DNA of 64,000 nt from Vibrio harveyi NBRC 15634 = ATCC 14126 = KCTC 12724 (lineage in GTDB: Bacteria; Pseudomonadota; Gammaproteobacteria; Enterobacterales; Vibrionaceae): assembly GCF_001591145.1 (NCBI RefSeq), contig NZ_BCUF01000001.1:186001-250000 (forward strand), given 5' to 3'. Below the pieces are notes generated by a model. The model saw only the letters and a program-made list of their open reading frames with translations. It made no database searches and had not been told where the DNA came from. A program made the translations under genes and the position numbers. Below, piece by piece: positions 51,462-60,444 of the stretch; position 1 is the stretch's first letter; every line of letters starts with the position of its first letter.

Positions 51462-54002
51462 TTATTCAGCATTCATTTGAGTTAACTTGTCTCCCACTGG
51501 TTTTGAGAAGTTAAAGCCATCGTGCTCATCCCAATTGATTGACCATGTCATCACACCAGCGTAGTTCGGGTAGTTGAACGCTGGTTTCACTGTGCCACAT
51601 GAAGTGCCCTTGGTTAAGCAATCTAACGCATCAAGGATGTTCTGTGTTGGTGCTTGACCAGAGTTAGCTGAGCTCGGTCCCGATGGCAAGCCAATCGCGA
51701 CTTGGTCATCACGCAGTGGCTCAAACATGGTGCCATCTGCTAATTCAAAGCCCTCCATCAACATCTTAGATTGCGCCACCATCATATCCACTGAGCCTTC
51801 TGGTGCCGATCCTGGTAAGTAAGGGTTTGGCAAACCACCATTGTTGTACAACTGTACGTGTAGTAGGTCGAGCGTGCTGCGCGTCTCATTGATCACTGGA
51901 ATGTATGCGCCCCAGATGCCGCTGTAAGCCACATAGCCACCTTGCACGTAAGGGTGTTCTGGTGCCATGGTGAGGTACATATCGCCGCCCATGTTCTGTT
52001 CAATTTGCAACAAAGCTCGACCTAAACGCGCTTGGATTTGCGAACCATGCAGTAGGTTAGAACCACTTTCTAGATCCACATCCAAACCATCGAAGCCCCA
52101 TTCGGCAATCAGTGCGGTCAGGCTCGATACAAAGTTTGCTTCATCTTGGTCGGTGTTCAGTGTAATCGTACCTTCAGCGCCACCAAGAGATAGAACAAAC
52201 TTCTTACCTTTGGCTTGCAATGCAGCCATGTCTTGTTTGAACTGGGTTGGATCTAATGCAGGACAATCACTATAGATGTCTCCAGAGTACAAGTTGAAAT
52301 GTACGGTACCATCGCTGTTGCGGTCATTTTCTGCAAAGGCAATATCAATCACATCCCATGCATCAGACATATCAGCTAAGCGGATAGGGCAGCCTGCGCC
52401 GTTCACGAAGTTGTGCCAGTAACCAATCAACTTGTGGCGTTTCTCGGTTTTCTCGACCACGGTAATTGAAGCGGCATCAGAGAGTGCTGTTGTGCCTGAA
52501 AGGTCAGTGGCTTGAGCGCTTACTGTAAAGTTGCCTATCGCGGCTGGCGTCCAGTTCGTCGAGTAAGGTGCTGTCGTGTCTGTTGCGACAATTGTTCCGT
52601 TCACCATAAAGTCGACGTGTTTAACGCCAGAGGTTAATGAGGTTGCATCCGCGCTTAGGACGAGATTTTTACCTAAACCTACGGTTTGACCTGCACTCGG
52701 TGACGTCAATGAAATCACCAAGTCTTGGTCACTCACTGTCACGTTAACAACAGACTCGGAAATATTATTATCGTTGTCTGTTGCAACGGCTTTAAGTTGA
52801 TTTGTGCCAACTAGCGTTGCATTCCATAAAACGGAATATGGCGCTTGAGCGACCACGCCTAAGCTGGTGCTATTAGCAAAGAACTCAACTTGACTCACGT
52901 TACCATCTGCATCACTGGCATCTGCTGAGATCTCAACATTGCTACCAGCAAGTAAGACTTGACCTTCACTTGGTGCGGTAATAGCAACTTGAGGCGGCGT
53001 TGAGCAGGCTCCTAAGCCAGTCCACGCATCTTGCCAGTACAAACCTTCACCCGGTTCATAAGCCCAGGCTGCATCAGAAGAACACCAACCTGCAACATCA
53101 CAGCGGTATTTCTGGTTGAGGTTAGAGACTAGTGTACCGACTTCATAGCGGTTACCGGCAACATAAGGCAAGGCGTCTGCACAACCACCAGAGTTGGAGT
53201 CACTCACGACGAGTGAGACTTCTTGACTCATGGTCGATAGGTTTGAATCGTCGGTTGCTTGCGCTTTAAAGGTATGAGTTCCAACTGCTGCAGTCCAGAC
53301 GTATTCGTACGGTGCAGTGGTATCGACGGCAACCGATTGGTTGTTTATGAAGAACTCAACTTGGGTGACTAAACCATCGCTGTCTGCTGTATCGGCGGTT
53401 ACCGAAATAGTGTCACCTACACTTGGTGTTTCTGTGCCTGTTGGGTTCGTTAGAGAAACGACTGGCGGTGGTAGTTCGGTTTGTGGTTGAACGAAGATAG
53501 ACACATTGGTTGTGGTTACGGCACCTTCATTGTCGGTTGCGATCGCCGTTAACTGAGAGACCCCCTCCAATGCTGTCCAGTCAGCTTGAAACGGGGATTG
53601 GGTTACAATAGCTACGGTTTGGTTCCCGGCAAGAAATTCAACTTGAGCGACTTGACCATCTTCATCTGCGGCATTGGCTAATAAGGTGATCACGCTGCCT
53701 TCTGGGATTTGCGCATTATTCGCGGGAGAAGAGAAGGACACCGTAGGAGGTAGGTTTGTACTGCCACCATCACATTGACCAAGACCTTTCCAAGCCTCCC
53801 ATGGACCTGAATTGTTTACCGGATCATTACCTTGTGTCCAGTACGCCGCTTCATACGCAGCCCCTTTGGTTTGCACTTGTTCACCGGAGTTATAAACCGT
53901 TGTGTTATCCCATACAGGTAAAGTTTGGCAATTGTAGGCTTGAGCTTGATAGCTAACACTAAGGGTCGCTATCACTGCACCATGCAGTAGAGTGAACTTC
54001 AT
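51462..54002 (-). CDS. Secreted multidomain chitinase (GH18)
   Basis: The 846-residue exoenzyme should hydrolyse chitin. Order: signal peptide (1-22); chitin-binding domain of CBM5/12 type (about 25-77, YNCQTLPVWDNTTVYNSGEQV, WTQGNDP); two bacterial Ig-like domains (about 86-175, 180-268); a second, more divergent chitin-binding domain (about 274-333); two more Ig-like domains (about 337-425, 428-516); GH18 catalytic domain (about 523-840). The catalytic signature DGLDVDLE lies at 638-645, with E645 as proton donor; SLGGAEG is the SxGG motif. Cysteine pairs and repeated VEFFAN/VDFMVNG strands are seen. It is probably exported by type II secretion. Confidence 0.93.
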   Translation of the reverse strand: MKFTLLHGAVIATLSVSYQAQAYNCQTLPVWDNTTVYNSGEQVQTKGAAYEAAYWTQGNDPVNNSGPWEAWKGLGQCDGGSTNLPPTVSFSSPANNAQIPEGSVITLLANAADEDGQVAQVEFLAGNQTVAIVTQSPFQADWTALEGVSQLTAIATDNEGAVTTTNVSIFVQPQTELPPPVVSLTNPTGTETPSVGDTISVTADTADSDGLVTQVEFFINNQSVAVDTTAPYEYVWTAAVGTHTFKAQATDDSNLSTMSQEVSLVVSDSNSGGCADALPYVAGNRYEVGTLVSNLNQKYRCDVAGWCSSDAAWAYEPGEGLYWQDAWTGLGACSTPPQVAITAPSEGQVLLAGSNVEISADASDADGNVSQVEFFANSTSLGVVAQAPYSVLWNATLVGTNQLKAVATDNDNNISESVVNVTVSDQDLVISLTSPSAGQTVGLGKNLVLSADATSLTSGVKHVDFMVNGTIVATDTTAPYSTNWTPAAIGNFTVSAQATDLSGTTALSDAASITVVEKTEKRHKLIGYWHNFVNGAGCPIRLADMSDAWDVIDIAFAENDRNSDGTVHFNLYSGDIYSDCPALDPTQFKQDMAALQAKGKKFVLSLGGAEGTITLNTDQDEANFVSSLTALIAEWGFDGLDVDLESGSNLLHGSQIQARLGRALLQIEQNMGGDMYLTMAPEHPYVQGGYVAYSGIWGAYIPVINETRSTLDLLHVQLYNNGGLPNPYLPGSAPEGSVDMMVAQSKMLMEGFELADGTMFEPLRDDQVAIGLPSGPSSANSGQAPTQNILDALDCLTKGTSCGTVKPAFNYPNYAGVMTWSINWDEHDGFNFSKPVGDKLTQMNAE

Positions 54003-54372
54003 TTTTCTCTCCTTGAGTTACTCGATGTTCGCAAGAACATGAACAGATATAGTTAGATAACTAGTTGATAAATAGACCTCAGGAGAGAAAATCGAAGCGT
54101 TATGTTTCACTTTTCAACACGAAATCACGCTGAACTATTCATGCTTTACAAACCGACTCATTATTTTTCGGCTCACTTCACGCTGATTTATAAATTCATC
54201 AAAAGGACAAAAACGGATACGTGGTGAATATGAGATGTACGTGGAAATTTACAAACTGAATGTCTGCTAATTGATCCGATTGTCGAGTAATTAACCTAAT
54301 CACTCTTGTTGAGTAGACGATATTGCTATAGTGTACTAGTCAGCTAGTTCATTGATATTTTGTGTGAGTGGT
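54003..54372. other. Divergent intergenic region between chitinase and NSS transporter genes
   Basis: This stretch of 370 bases is AT-rich. CTCAAGGAGAG next to the chitinase start is its ribosome site on the minus strand. I see no clear operator, RNA hairpin with T-run, or coding frame in the rest. Confidence 0.5.
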
Positions 54373-55737
54373 ATGACACAACAAACTTCTTCTCAGCCTC
54401 GTGAGCATTTTGGCTCTCGCCTTGGATTCATTTTAGCGGCAGCTGGTGCTGCGGTGGGTCTAGGTAACATTTGGGGTTTTCCTACTCAAGCAGCAAGTAA
54501 CGGTGGTGGTGCCTTCTTGTTGGTTTACTTGGTGATGATTCTTATCGTTGCATTTCCAATGCTGGTGGTTGAAATGGCGATCGGTCGTCATGGTCAAGCC
54601 AACCCAGTTGATAGTATGCGCTCTCTAACAGGCAACCCAATAGGCAAAAAGCTTGGTGGTCTTGTTGGTTGGATTGGTCTGAGTGTGCCAAGTGCTGTTT
54701 TGGCATTCTACTCGATTGTTGGCGGCTGGTTGATTTGCTTTATGTTGGGGGCTATTACCGACATTATGGGCATGGAGGCAGCAACACAATGGTTGAAAGG
54801 CTTCAGTGTTGAGCGCAATTTGTTTGGTACGATTACATTTTATGTATTAACCATTTTGATCGTACAAGGCGGCGTGAAGCAAGGCATTGAGAAATGGTCT
54901 ACACGACTAATGCCTGCACTGTTTGTTCTATTTGGTCTGCTGTTCATCTACATCATGACGCAAAACGGTGCGATGGAAGGTTTGAAGCATTACCTAGTGC
55001 CTGACTTCGAGAAAGTATGGGATCGCAAGCTTATTCTTGCAGCAATGGGACAAGGTTTCTTCTCTCTGACCATTGGTGGCTGCTCGATGCTTATTTACGG
55101 CTCTTACTTAAGCAAGAAAGAGAACCTACCGAAGATGGCAATGAACGTAACCATGGTAGACACCGCAGTTGCCTTTATTGCGGGTCTAGTGGTGATGCCT
55201 GCGATGTTCGTTGCGATGCAAAAAGGCGTTCAAATCTACGCAGAAGATGGTTCGCTATTGAGTTCTGATACGCTGGTATTTACTGTTCTGCCATTGATGT
55301 TTGATAGCTTAGGTTTGCTTGGTCAACTGTTCTCAATCGTCTTCTTCTTACTACTGACGATTGCGGCACTGACATCATCTATCTCGATGCTTGAATGCCC
55401 AGTGGCATTGGTGGGTGAGCGATTTAACACCAAACGTAGCACGACGAGTTGGGTTTTAGGTGGTCTGATTGCGCTATTTAGTGTGGTTATCGTATTTAAC
55501 TTTGGTGCTCTGTTTGGCATGGTTGCGACTATCGCAACGCAATACTTACAGCCTATGGCGGCGTTATTGTTCTGTTTATTTGGTGGTTGGGTATGGAACC
55601 GTCACTCGAAGATTAAAGAACTTGAGCAAGGCTGCCCGGAGTTCACTCAAGGTTGGTTCGGTAAGCTGTGGCCGGCATACGTGAAGTTTGTTTGTCCGAT
55701 TCTGGTCGCGACAGTTATCTGGGCTTCGTTCGGCTAA
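54373..55737 (+). CDS. Sodium-dependent transporter of the NSS family
   Basis: The 454-residue inner-membrane protein belongs to the neurotransmitter:sodium symporter (SNF) family. The first helix has the diagnostic GSRLGFILAAAGAAVGLGNIWGFPTQAASNGGGAFLLVY, carrying sodium- and substrate-site residues. About eleven or twelve helices are seen, with TMVDTAVAFIAGLVVMPAMF in the middle. The substrate (probably an amino acid) cannot be told. I start it at the ATG at 54373 (MTQQTSSQPREHFGSR); a longer frame begins seven codons upstream without a ribosome site. A terminator follows. Confidence 0.9.
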   Translation: MTQQTSSQPREHFGSRLGFILAAAGAAVGLGNIWGFPTQAASNGGGAFLLVYLVMILIVAFPMLVVEMAIGRHGQANPVDSMRSLTGNPIGKKLGGLVGWIGLSVPSAVLAFYSIVGGWLICFMLGAITDIMGMEAATQWLKGFSVERNLFGTITFYVLTILIVQGGVKQGIEKWSTRLMPALFVLFGLLFIYIMTQNGAMEGLKHYLVPDFEKVWDRKLILAAMGQGFFSLTIGGCSMLIYGSYLSKKENLPKMAMNVTMVDTAVAFIAGLVVMPAMFVAMQKGVQIYAEDGSLLSSDTLVFTVLPLMFDSLGLLGQLFSIVFFLLLTIAALTSSISMLECPVALVGERFNTKRSTTSWVLGGLIALFSVVIVFNFGALFGMVATIATQYLQPMAALLFCLFGGWVWNRHSKIKELEQGCPEFTQGWFGKLWPAYVKFVCPILVATVIWASFG

Positions 55738-55760
55738 TCAGCTTACGCAAAGCACAAAAG

Positions 55761-55794
55761 AAAAGGGCTTGATGAATGCATCAAGCCCTTTTTT
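55761..55794. terminator. Terminator between NSS transporter and DUF4250 genes
   Basis: AAAAGGGCTTGATG-AATG-CATCAAGCCCTTTT with a further T-run. The perfect 14-bp stem suits both convergent genes. Confidence 0.9.
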
Positions 55795-55830
55795 CTATTC
55801 GTTGCTTACGTTGTCCGTATTGGTTAGCGA

Positions 55831-56022
55831 TTAACGGAACTGGCCAGCGTCAGGCAGAAAGTCAAAACCCGCCGTAGCTAGTTTTGCTTCAAGTGCTGTT
55901 CGGTCGATATCAAAGAATGCAACCAACTTATCCAGATCACCACCAAAGTCATCACGCAGCTTCATGTTGACGATGCTCATCAGCATGATTGGATCCATGG
56001 ATTCGAAGTTCGCTAGATTCAT
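55831..56022 (-). CDS. DUF4250 domain protein
   Basis: The 63-residue protein matches DUF4250: [40 protein letters not shown], with a helical, acidic body. No function is known. Its start overlaps the stop of yaeP by one base (TAATG), so the two small proteins are translated together. Confidence 0.85.
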   Translation of the reverse strand: MNLANFESMDPIMLMSIVNMKLRDDFGGDLDKLVAFFDIDRTALEAKLATAGFDFLPDAGQFR

Positions 56023-56228
56023 TACTTATCCTCGAAATCAGAGATCAGTAGGTTTGCTGCAGCAAATGCTGCTTTATCACGAACGTCTTTTGGTAAAGAC
56101 TCGTCAGCAGCAACATCATTTAGTGCTCTTACTGCACATGAGATTGCTTGAGGAACGTAAGCTTGGTCGCCACTACCAATTTGAGCGTAAAGCTCACGAA
56201 CCAAATCACAACAGCCGTATACTTGCAT
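56022..56228 (-). CDS. yaeP: YaeP family protein (UPF0253)
   Basis: The 68-residue protein matches E. coli YaeP ([36 protein letters not shown], then [17 protein letters not shown]). Its function is unknown. In E. coli yaeP lies close to proS and yaeB, and here both genes are nearby too, so synteny supports the call. It is coupled to the DUF4250 gene. Confidence 0.9.
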   Translation of the reverse strand: MQVYGCCDLVRELYAQIGSGDQAYVPQAISCAVRALNDVAADESLPKDVRDKAAFAAANLLISDFEDK

Positions 56229-56341
56229 GGCTAAATCCTTAATAAATGATAACTGCTCTCAAATATACACATAGCCGTTTTGAAACTCAAAGCAGAGAAT
56301 TGTTTTGGCTCAAATTCACAGACAACTTGAGCAAACATTCA

Positions 56342-57010
56342 TCACTGTAATTGTGCTTCCAATTGAAGTGTGACTTCTGGAGAAAGATTGAGCTGCCTCG
56401 CAAGCTCTTGTAAGTAGGCTTTTTCCATAAAGTTTTGTTCATCTGCCACAATCAATGACGCGAGATAAATTTCTGATGCTTGTTGCGGTGATGTTGCCAA
56501 GCGCGCAATTTCTGCAGGATCAAGAGGCTTGTGAAGTTCTCGATGAACCAGTTGTCTTACGTGTTCGTCCGCGCCCATTTCTGTCAGGGCTTGTTCGATA
56601 CGAGCCATTTCTTGTTCATCGACATGACCATCAGCTTTGGCTGCACCAATCATGGCTTTAAGGATCAGTTTCGCGTGTTTGTTGTCATCAGGATCGAAGG
56701 TTTCGTTGACGCCTTGCGTATCCTGCTTCGCTTGCCAATCGTTGTAGACTTTGTAAGCCAGAGCACCTAACGCCGCTGCGCCACCGACTTTTAGAGCTCC
56801 AGTGCCCACTTTCTTCGCCATCTTTTTGCTTTTCTTAGAGCCCATTAGCATGCCGATAAGACCGCCACCAATTGCGCCCGCACCAAGTGTTTTCAGTTGG
56901 TTAGAGCTCGATGAAGATTTGATATTGTTAGTTTGTTTACCAAGAGCATCGGCGCCTTGCTTGAGTAGGTCTGATTTGAGCGCTTGGTTAAGAAGACTTT
57001 TTAGATCCAT
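56342..57010 (-). CDS. DUF533 (YebE-like) inner-membrane protein
   Basis: The 222-residue protein starts MDLKSLLNQALKSDLLKQGADALG. It has a glycine-rich hydrophobic part (LGAGAIGGGLIGMLMGSKK and VGGAAALGALAYKVYNDWQ) and a C-terminal TerB-like helical domain (LILKAMIGAAKADGHVDEQEMARIEQAL), the DUF533 layout of E. coli YebE. A strong ribosome site (AGGAGGTCACTC) precedes the ATG at 57010, so the longer frame upstream is not used. The function is unknown; YebE is envelope-stress linked in E. coli. Confidence 0.87.
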   Translation of the reverse strand: MDLKSLLNQALKSDLLKQGADALGKQTNNIKSSSSSNQLKTLGAGAIGGGLIGMLMGSKKSKKMAKKVGTGALKVGGAAALGALAYKVYNDWQAKQDTQGVNETFDPDDNKHAKLILKAMIGAAKADGHVDEQEMARIEQALTEMGADEHVRQLVHRELHKPLDPAEIARLATSPQQASEIYLASLIVADEQNFMEKAYLQELARQLNLSPEVTLQLEAQLQ

Positions 57011-57115
57011 GAGTGACCTCCTTACTAGATTAAATCCAGTGTAAGGTGATGAATCTGAACCAAAGATTAACAACGCAAATATCAGAGAGGGTCTATACCC
57101 ATAAAAACAGACATA

Positions 57116-57144
57116 AAAAAGGGCTGACCGAAGCCAACCCTTTT
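57116..57144 (-). terminator. Terminator of proS
   Basis: On the minus strand AAAAGGGTTGG-CTTCGGT-CAGCCCTTTTTT forms a stem with one or two G-U pairs followed by T. Confidence 0.8.
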
Positions 57145-57181
57145 CATCGCTATGTATTCAGTACAATGTGCTTAGTGCAGC

Positions 57182-58897
57182 TTATTGAAGTTGAGCTTTA
57201 ACGTGCTCAACGATGTCTGCCATTGCAACTGCGGTTTTCTCACCAGTGCGGCGGTTCTTATACTCGAAGTTGCCTTCTTTCATTGAACGATCGCCGATCA
57301 CGATAGTGTGAGGAATACCGATAAGTTCCATATCAGAGAACATTACGCCTGGGCGCTCTTTACGGTCATCGAATAGTACTTCGATACCCATAGCCGTCAG
57401 TTCAGCGTATAGCTTCTCAGCCGCTTCTTTCACTTCTTCAGACTTGTGCATGTTCATAGGAACGATAGCTACTTGGAAAGGCGCTAGTGCGTCTGGCCAA
57501 ATGATGCCGTATTTGTCGTGGTTTTGCTCAATTGCAGAAGCAACAACACGTGAAACACCGATACCGTAACAACCCATCTCTAGGATTACGTTTTTACCGT
57601 CAGGACCAAGAACACCACAGTTCATTGCTTCTGAATAAACATTACCTAGTTGGAAGATGTGACCAACTTCGATACCACGCTTAAGCATTAGCGTACCTTG
57701 ACCACATGGGCTTGGATCGCCTTCTACTACGTTACGCAGATCTTCAACTTGACCTAGTTCAACGTCACGACCCCAGTTGATACCGAAGTAGTGTTTGCCG
57801 TCGATGTTTGCACCCGCGCCGAAGTCGCTCATTACAGCAACAGAGCGGTCAACGATGAATGGCAGCTTAAGACCTACAGGGCCTAGAGAACCAGCGCCAG
57901 CACCGATAAGTGCACGCATTTCCTCTTCTGATGCCATCTCTAGTGGAGAAGCAACTTGAGGTAGGTTTTCTGCTTTCACTTCGTTTAGCTCGTGGTCACC
58001 ACGAACGATAAGAGCGATGATGTCAGCATCAACTTCGTCAGACGCTTTCACGAATAGAGTTTTAACCGTCTTCTCGATTGGTAGACCGTGCTGCTCTACA
58101 AGTTCCGCGATTGTTTTTGCGTTTGGTGTATCAACCAGTGTCATCTCTTGAGTTGGCTCTGCGCGATCACCCGCAGGCGCTGCTGCTTCTGCTTTTTCAA
58201 TGTTCGCTGCGTAATCAGACTCAGTAGAGAATGCGATTAGGTCTTCGCCGCTTTCAGCAAGTACGTGGAACTCTTGAGAGCCGCTACCACCGATAGCGCC
58301 AGAGTCAGCAAGTACTGGACGGTACTCAAGACCCATGCGATCGAATGCTTTACAGTAAGCATCGTGCATCGCTTGGTAAGATTTCTCTAGACCTTCTTTG
58401 TCGATGTCGAAGCTGTATGCATCCATCATGCAGAATTCACGTGCACGCATTACGCCGAAACGTGGGCGACGCTCATCACGGAATTTAGTCTGGATTTGGT
58501 ACAGGTTTAGCGGAAGCTGTTTGTAAGAGCTCACTTCGTTACGCACAAGGCTAGTGATCACTTCTTCAGCTGTAGGGCTAAGAACAAACGGACGAGTATG
58601 ACGGTCAGTAAAGCGAAGTAGCTCAGGACCCATCTTCTCAGAACGACCTGTCTCTTCCCATAGTTCAAACGGCTGAACAACGGGCATCAAAGTTTCGACT
58701 GCACCTGCATTGTCGATTTCTTGACGAACGATGTTTTCGACTTTACGCAGCACACGTAGACCAGTAGGCAGCCAGGTGTAAAGACCTGAAGCCAGCTTAC
58801 GGATCATACCCGCGCGTAGCATGAGCTGGTGGCTCACTACTTCTGCGTCGTTTGGAGTCTCCTTCAGAGTAGAAAGAAGATAATTACTGGTACGCAT
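57182..58897 (-). CDS. proS: Prolyl-tRNA synthetase ProS
   Basis: ProS charges tRNA-Pro. The 571-residue protein is the bacterial type with the editing insertion. Class II motifs are seen: motif 1 region [23 protein letters not shown], motif 2 [23 protein letters not shown] and motif 3 [13 protein letters not shown]. The YbaK-like insertion (about 225-400) contains the segment [14 protein letters not shown], which edits mischarged Ala-tRNA. The C-terminal anticodon-binding domain holds [24 protein letters not shown]. It lies near trmO and yaeP, as in E. coli. Confidence 0.96.
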   Translation of the reverse strand: MRTSNYLLSTLKETPNDAEVVSHQLMLRAGMIRKLASGLYTWLPTGLRVLRKVENIVRQEIDNAGAVETLMPVVQPFELWEETGRSEKMGPELLRFTDRHTRPFVLSPTAEEVITSLVRNEVSSYKQLPLNLYQIQTKFRDERRPRFGVMRAREFCMMDAYSFDIDKEGLEKSYQAMHDAYCKAFDRMGLEYRPVLADSGAIGGSGSQEFHVLAESGEDLIAFSTESDYAANIEKAEAAAPAGDRAEPTQEMTLVDTPNAKTIAELVEQHGLPIEKTVKTLFVKASDEVDADIIALIVRGDHELNEVKAENLPQVASPLEMASEEEMRALIGAGAGSLGPVGLKLPFIVDRSVAVMSDFGAGANIDGKHYFGINWGRDVELGQVEDLRNVVEGDPSPCGQGTLMLKRGIEVGHIFQLGNVYSEAMNCGVLGPDGKNVILEMGCYGIGVSRVVASAIEQNHDKYGIIWPDALAPFQVAIVPMNMHKSEEVKEAAEKLYAELTAMGIEVLFDDRKERPGVMFSDMELIGIPHTIVIGDRSMKEGNFEYKNRRTGEKTAVAMADIVEHVKAQLQ

Positions 58898-59008
58898 TAA
58901 ATTTATCCGTTTATTAAAGTTAGATACTCAAGCCAGAATGGGCAGGAGTATGAAGGTCCCACGAGGGGAAAATTGTTAGCCGCCTATAATATCAGCCAAA
59001 TGCCTTTG

Positions 59009-59704
59009 TCAAAAGCTTTCAATCGCAGTAACTGTTATTAAGTTATCGCTAACCGTGAACTTGACGTTTAAATCGAACAAATTTACCGCATATTCCTTGC
59101 TGTCAGGCTTGTTTTTCTTGTAAGCCGGACGAGGATCTTGTGCCAGAACTTGCTCGAGAACTGTTTTCACATAACCAGTATCGTTACGCTTTTCGAGTGT
59201 TTCCAGTGCAATGGAAGAGAAGTCTACCTGAGATGTTTCAGGCTCTTCTTCTGCGTAACCACCCTGTGCTTCTGTAATCGAATCCGAGTAAGGGATATAT
59301 GGCTTAATATCGATAATTGGTGTGCCATCGACTAGGTCTACGTTACCAAGATCTAAATAGATCTGGTCGCCTTTCTTACTGATACCTTTGACCTCCACTG
59401 CGGACATGCCGATACCGTTGGGTCTGAAGGTAGAACGTGAAGCAAACACGCCAATACGTTCGTTTCCGCCCAAACGAGGGGGACGTACCGTCGGCTTCCA
59501 TCCTGCTTCTAAATTCTGATCAAACAAAAACAGTAACCATACGTGAGAAAATTGCTCTAATCCACGCACGGCTTCGGGGCTATTTGCCGCACCTTGTAGT
59601 TTAACGCGCGAGCGTGCTGCGGGTACCAAACGAGGCTGGCGAGGAACGGCGAATTTCTCTTTATAAGGGCTTTCGATAATGCCAATCGGCTCAATGGAAT
59701 ACAT
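59009..59704 (-). CDS. trmO: tRNA (t6A37) N6-methyltransferase TrmO
   Basis: TrmO (YaeB, TsaA) methylates N6-threonylcarbamoyladenosine at position 37 of certain tRNA-Thr species. The 231-residue protein has the family beta-barrel SAM-binding domain: IGIIESPYKEKFAVPRQPRLVP, FSHVWLLFLFD, the signature GVFASRSTFRPNGIGMSAVEV and VDGTPIIDIKPYIPYSDS. The TsaA C-terminal part has DPRPAYKK. I start it at the ATG at 59704 (MYSIEPIG); eleven further codons upstream are not conserved. It is divergent from rpmE2. Confidence 0.92.
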   Translation of the reverse strand: MYSIEPIGIIESPYKEKFAVPRQPRLVPAARSRVKLQGAANSPEAVRGLEQFSHVWLLFLFDQNLEAGWKPTVRPPRLGGNERIGVFASRSTFRPNGIGMSAVEVKGISKKGDQIYLDLGNVDLVDGTPIIDIKPYIPYSDSITEAQGGYAEEEPETSQVDFSSIALETLEKRNDTGYVKTVLEQVLAQDPRPAYKKNKPDSKEYAVNLFDLNVKFTVSDNLITVTAIESF

Positions 59705-59785
59705 GAGTAGGATCTTTAACTGGGGTTTAAGGAGCAAAGTATCACAAATTTTGCTTGCTTTTCTTGTTGAGAATGATTATTAATT

Positions 59786-59809
59786 AAAATGTTATAACAT
59801 AACAGTTAA
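59786..59809. promoter_or_regulatory. Zur box of rpmE2-rpmJ2
   Basis: AAAATGTTATAACATAACAGTTAA contains the TGTTAT..ATAACA palindrome of the gammaproteobacterial Zur operator, 18 bases before the type B L31 gene, a classic zinc-repressed gene. A less clear Fur-like sequence (GAGAATGATTATTAATTA) adjoins it on the left. Confidence 0.8.
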
Positions 59810-59826
59810 TCAAAAGGACAAGTTAT

Positions 59827-60087
59827 ATGAAACCAGGTATCCATCCTGAATATCGACCTGTGGTATTTCATGATACTAGCGTAGATGAATATTTTGTTGT
59901 GGGTTCAACGTTGCAAACCGACCGAACTATTGAATGGAAAGATGGCAAAACTTACCCATATTTCACACTCGATGTATCGTCTGCGTCTCATCCGTTCTAT
60001 ACCGGGAAGCAACGTGTAGTACAAGCAGAAGGTCGTATTGCGAACTTCAATCGTCGTTTTGGGCAATTTGGCAAAGATAAGGATTAA
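59827..60087 (+). CDS. rpmE2: Type B ribosomal protein L31 (zinc-independent)
   Basis: The 86-residue protein is the type B L31 (YkgM). It starts [18 protein letters not shown], contains [19 protein letters not shown] and ends [10 protein letters not shown]. It has no cysteine, so it cannot bind zinc, and replaces the zinc-containing L31 when zinc is short. A Zur operator lies upstream and rpmJ2 three bases downstream. Together they form the standard zinc-sparing ribosome unit. Confidence 0.95.
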   Translation: MKPGIHPEYRPVVFHDTSVDEYFVVGSTLQTDRTIEWKDGKTYPYFTLDVSSASHPFYTGKQRVVQAEGRIANFNRRFGQFGKDKD

Positions 60088-60090
60088 GAG

Positions 60091-60216
60091 ATGAAAGTCG
60101 TTAAGTCATTAAAGAGTGCAAAAAACCGCCATCCTGATTGTCAAATCGTCAAAAGAAGAGGGCGTTTATACGTGATTTGCAAAACGAATCCACGTTTTAA
60201 GGCGGTGCAGAAATAA
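60091..60216 (+). CDS. rpmJ2: Type B ribosomal protein L36
   Basis: A 41-codon frame starting at the ATG behind AAGGATTAAGAG encodes [20 protein letters not shown], then [21 protein letters not shown]. This is the alternative L36 (YkgO-like) with the conserved [17 protein letters not shown] core. The two remaining cysteines and the single histidine do not form the four-ligand zinc ribbon of the standard L36. It is three bases downstream of rpmE2 and so shares its Zur control. It is short enough to be missed by gene finders. Confidence 0.93.
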   Translation: MKVVKSLKSAKNRHPDCQIVKRRGRLYVICKTNPRFKAVQK

Positions 60217-60392
60217 CCATAAATATGGTGGTAATTTATGGAATGTGATGAGTTATAATTCTGATTTATGATCTATATGTGGGTGATATAACTATATTTT
60301 TATCGATTATAGGTCATAAGTTCGACTATTGGTTACATTCTGTAACGTTTTGAACTTTCACTTAACCCTTGTGTCGAGTACCCTGCGCAAGC

Positions 60393-60414
60393 TTTGTGAC
60401 ATTTTTGTCACAAA
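60393..60414. promoter_or_regulatory. Perfect TTTGTGAC-N6-GTCACAAA palindrome upstream of the AbgT gene
   Basis: Two 8-base arms flank ATTTTT, ending 30 bases before the start codon. The arms resemble CRP half-sites but the TGTGA/TCACA spacing is 8 instead of 6, so a different regulator or a weak CRP site is possible. The closeness to the start suggests repression. Confidence 0.5.
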
Positions 60415-60444
60415 CGCGCAGGAATAAATACAAGGAGGGAACAG

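Noticed and set aside
59769..59787. Fur box next to the Zur box
   Set aside because: Only about 12 of 19 positions fit the consensus, too weak to list as a site in its own right.
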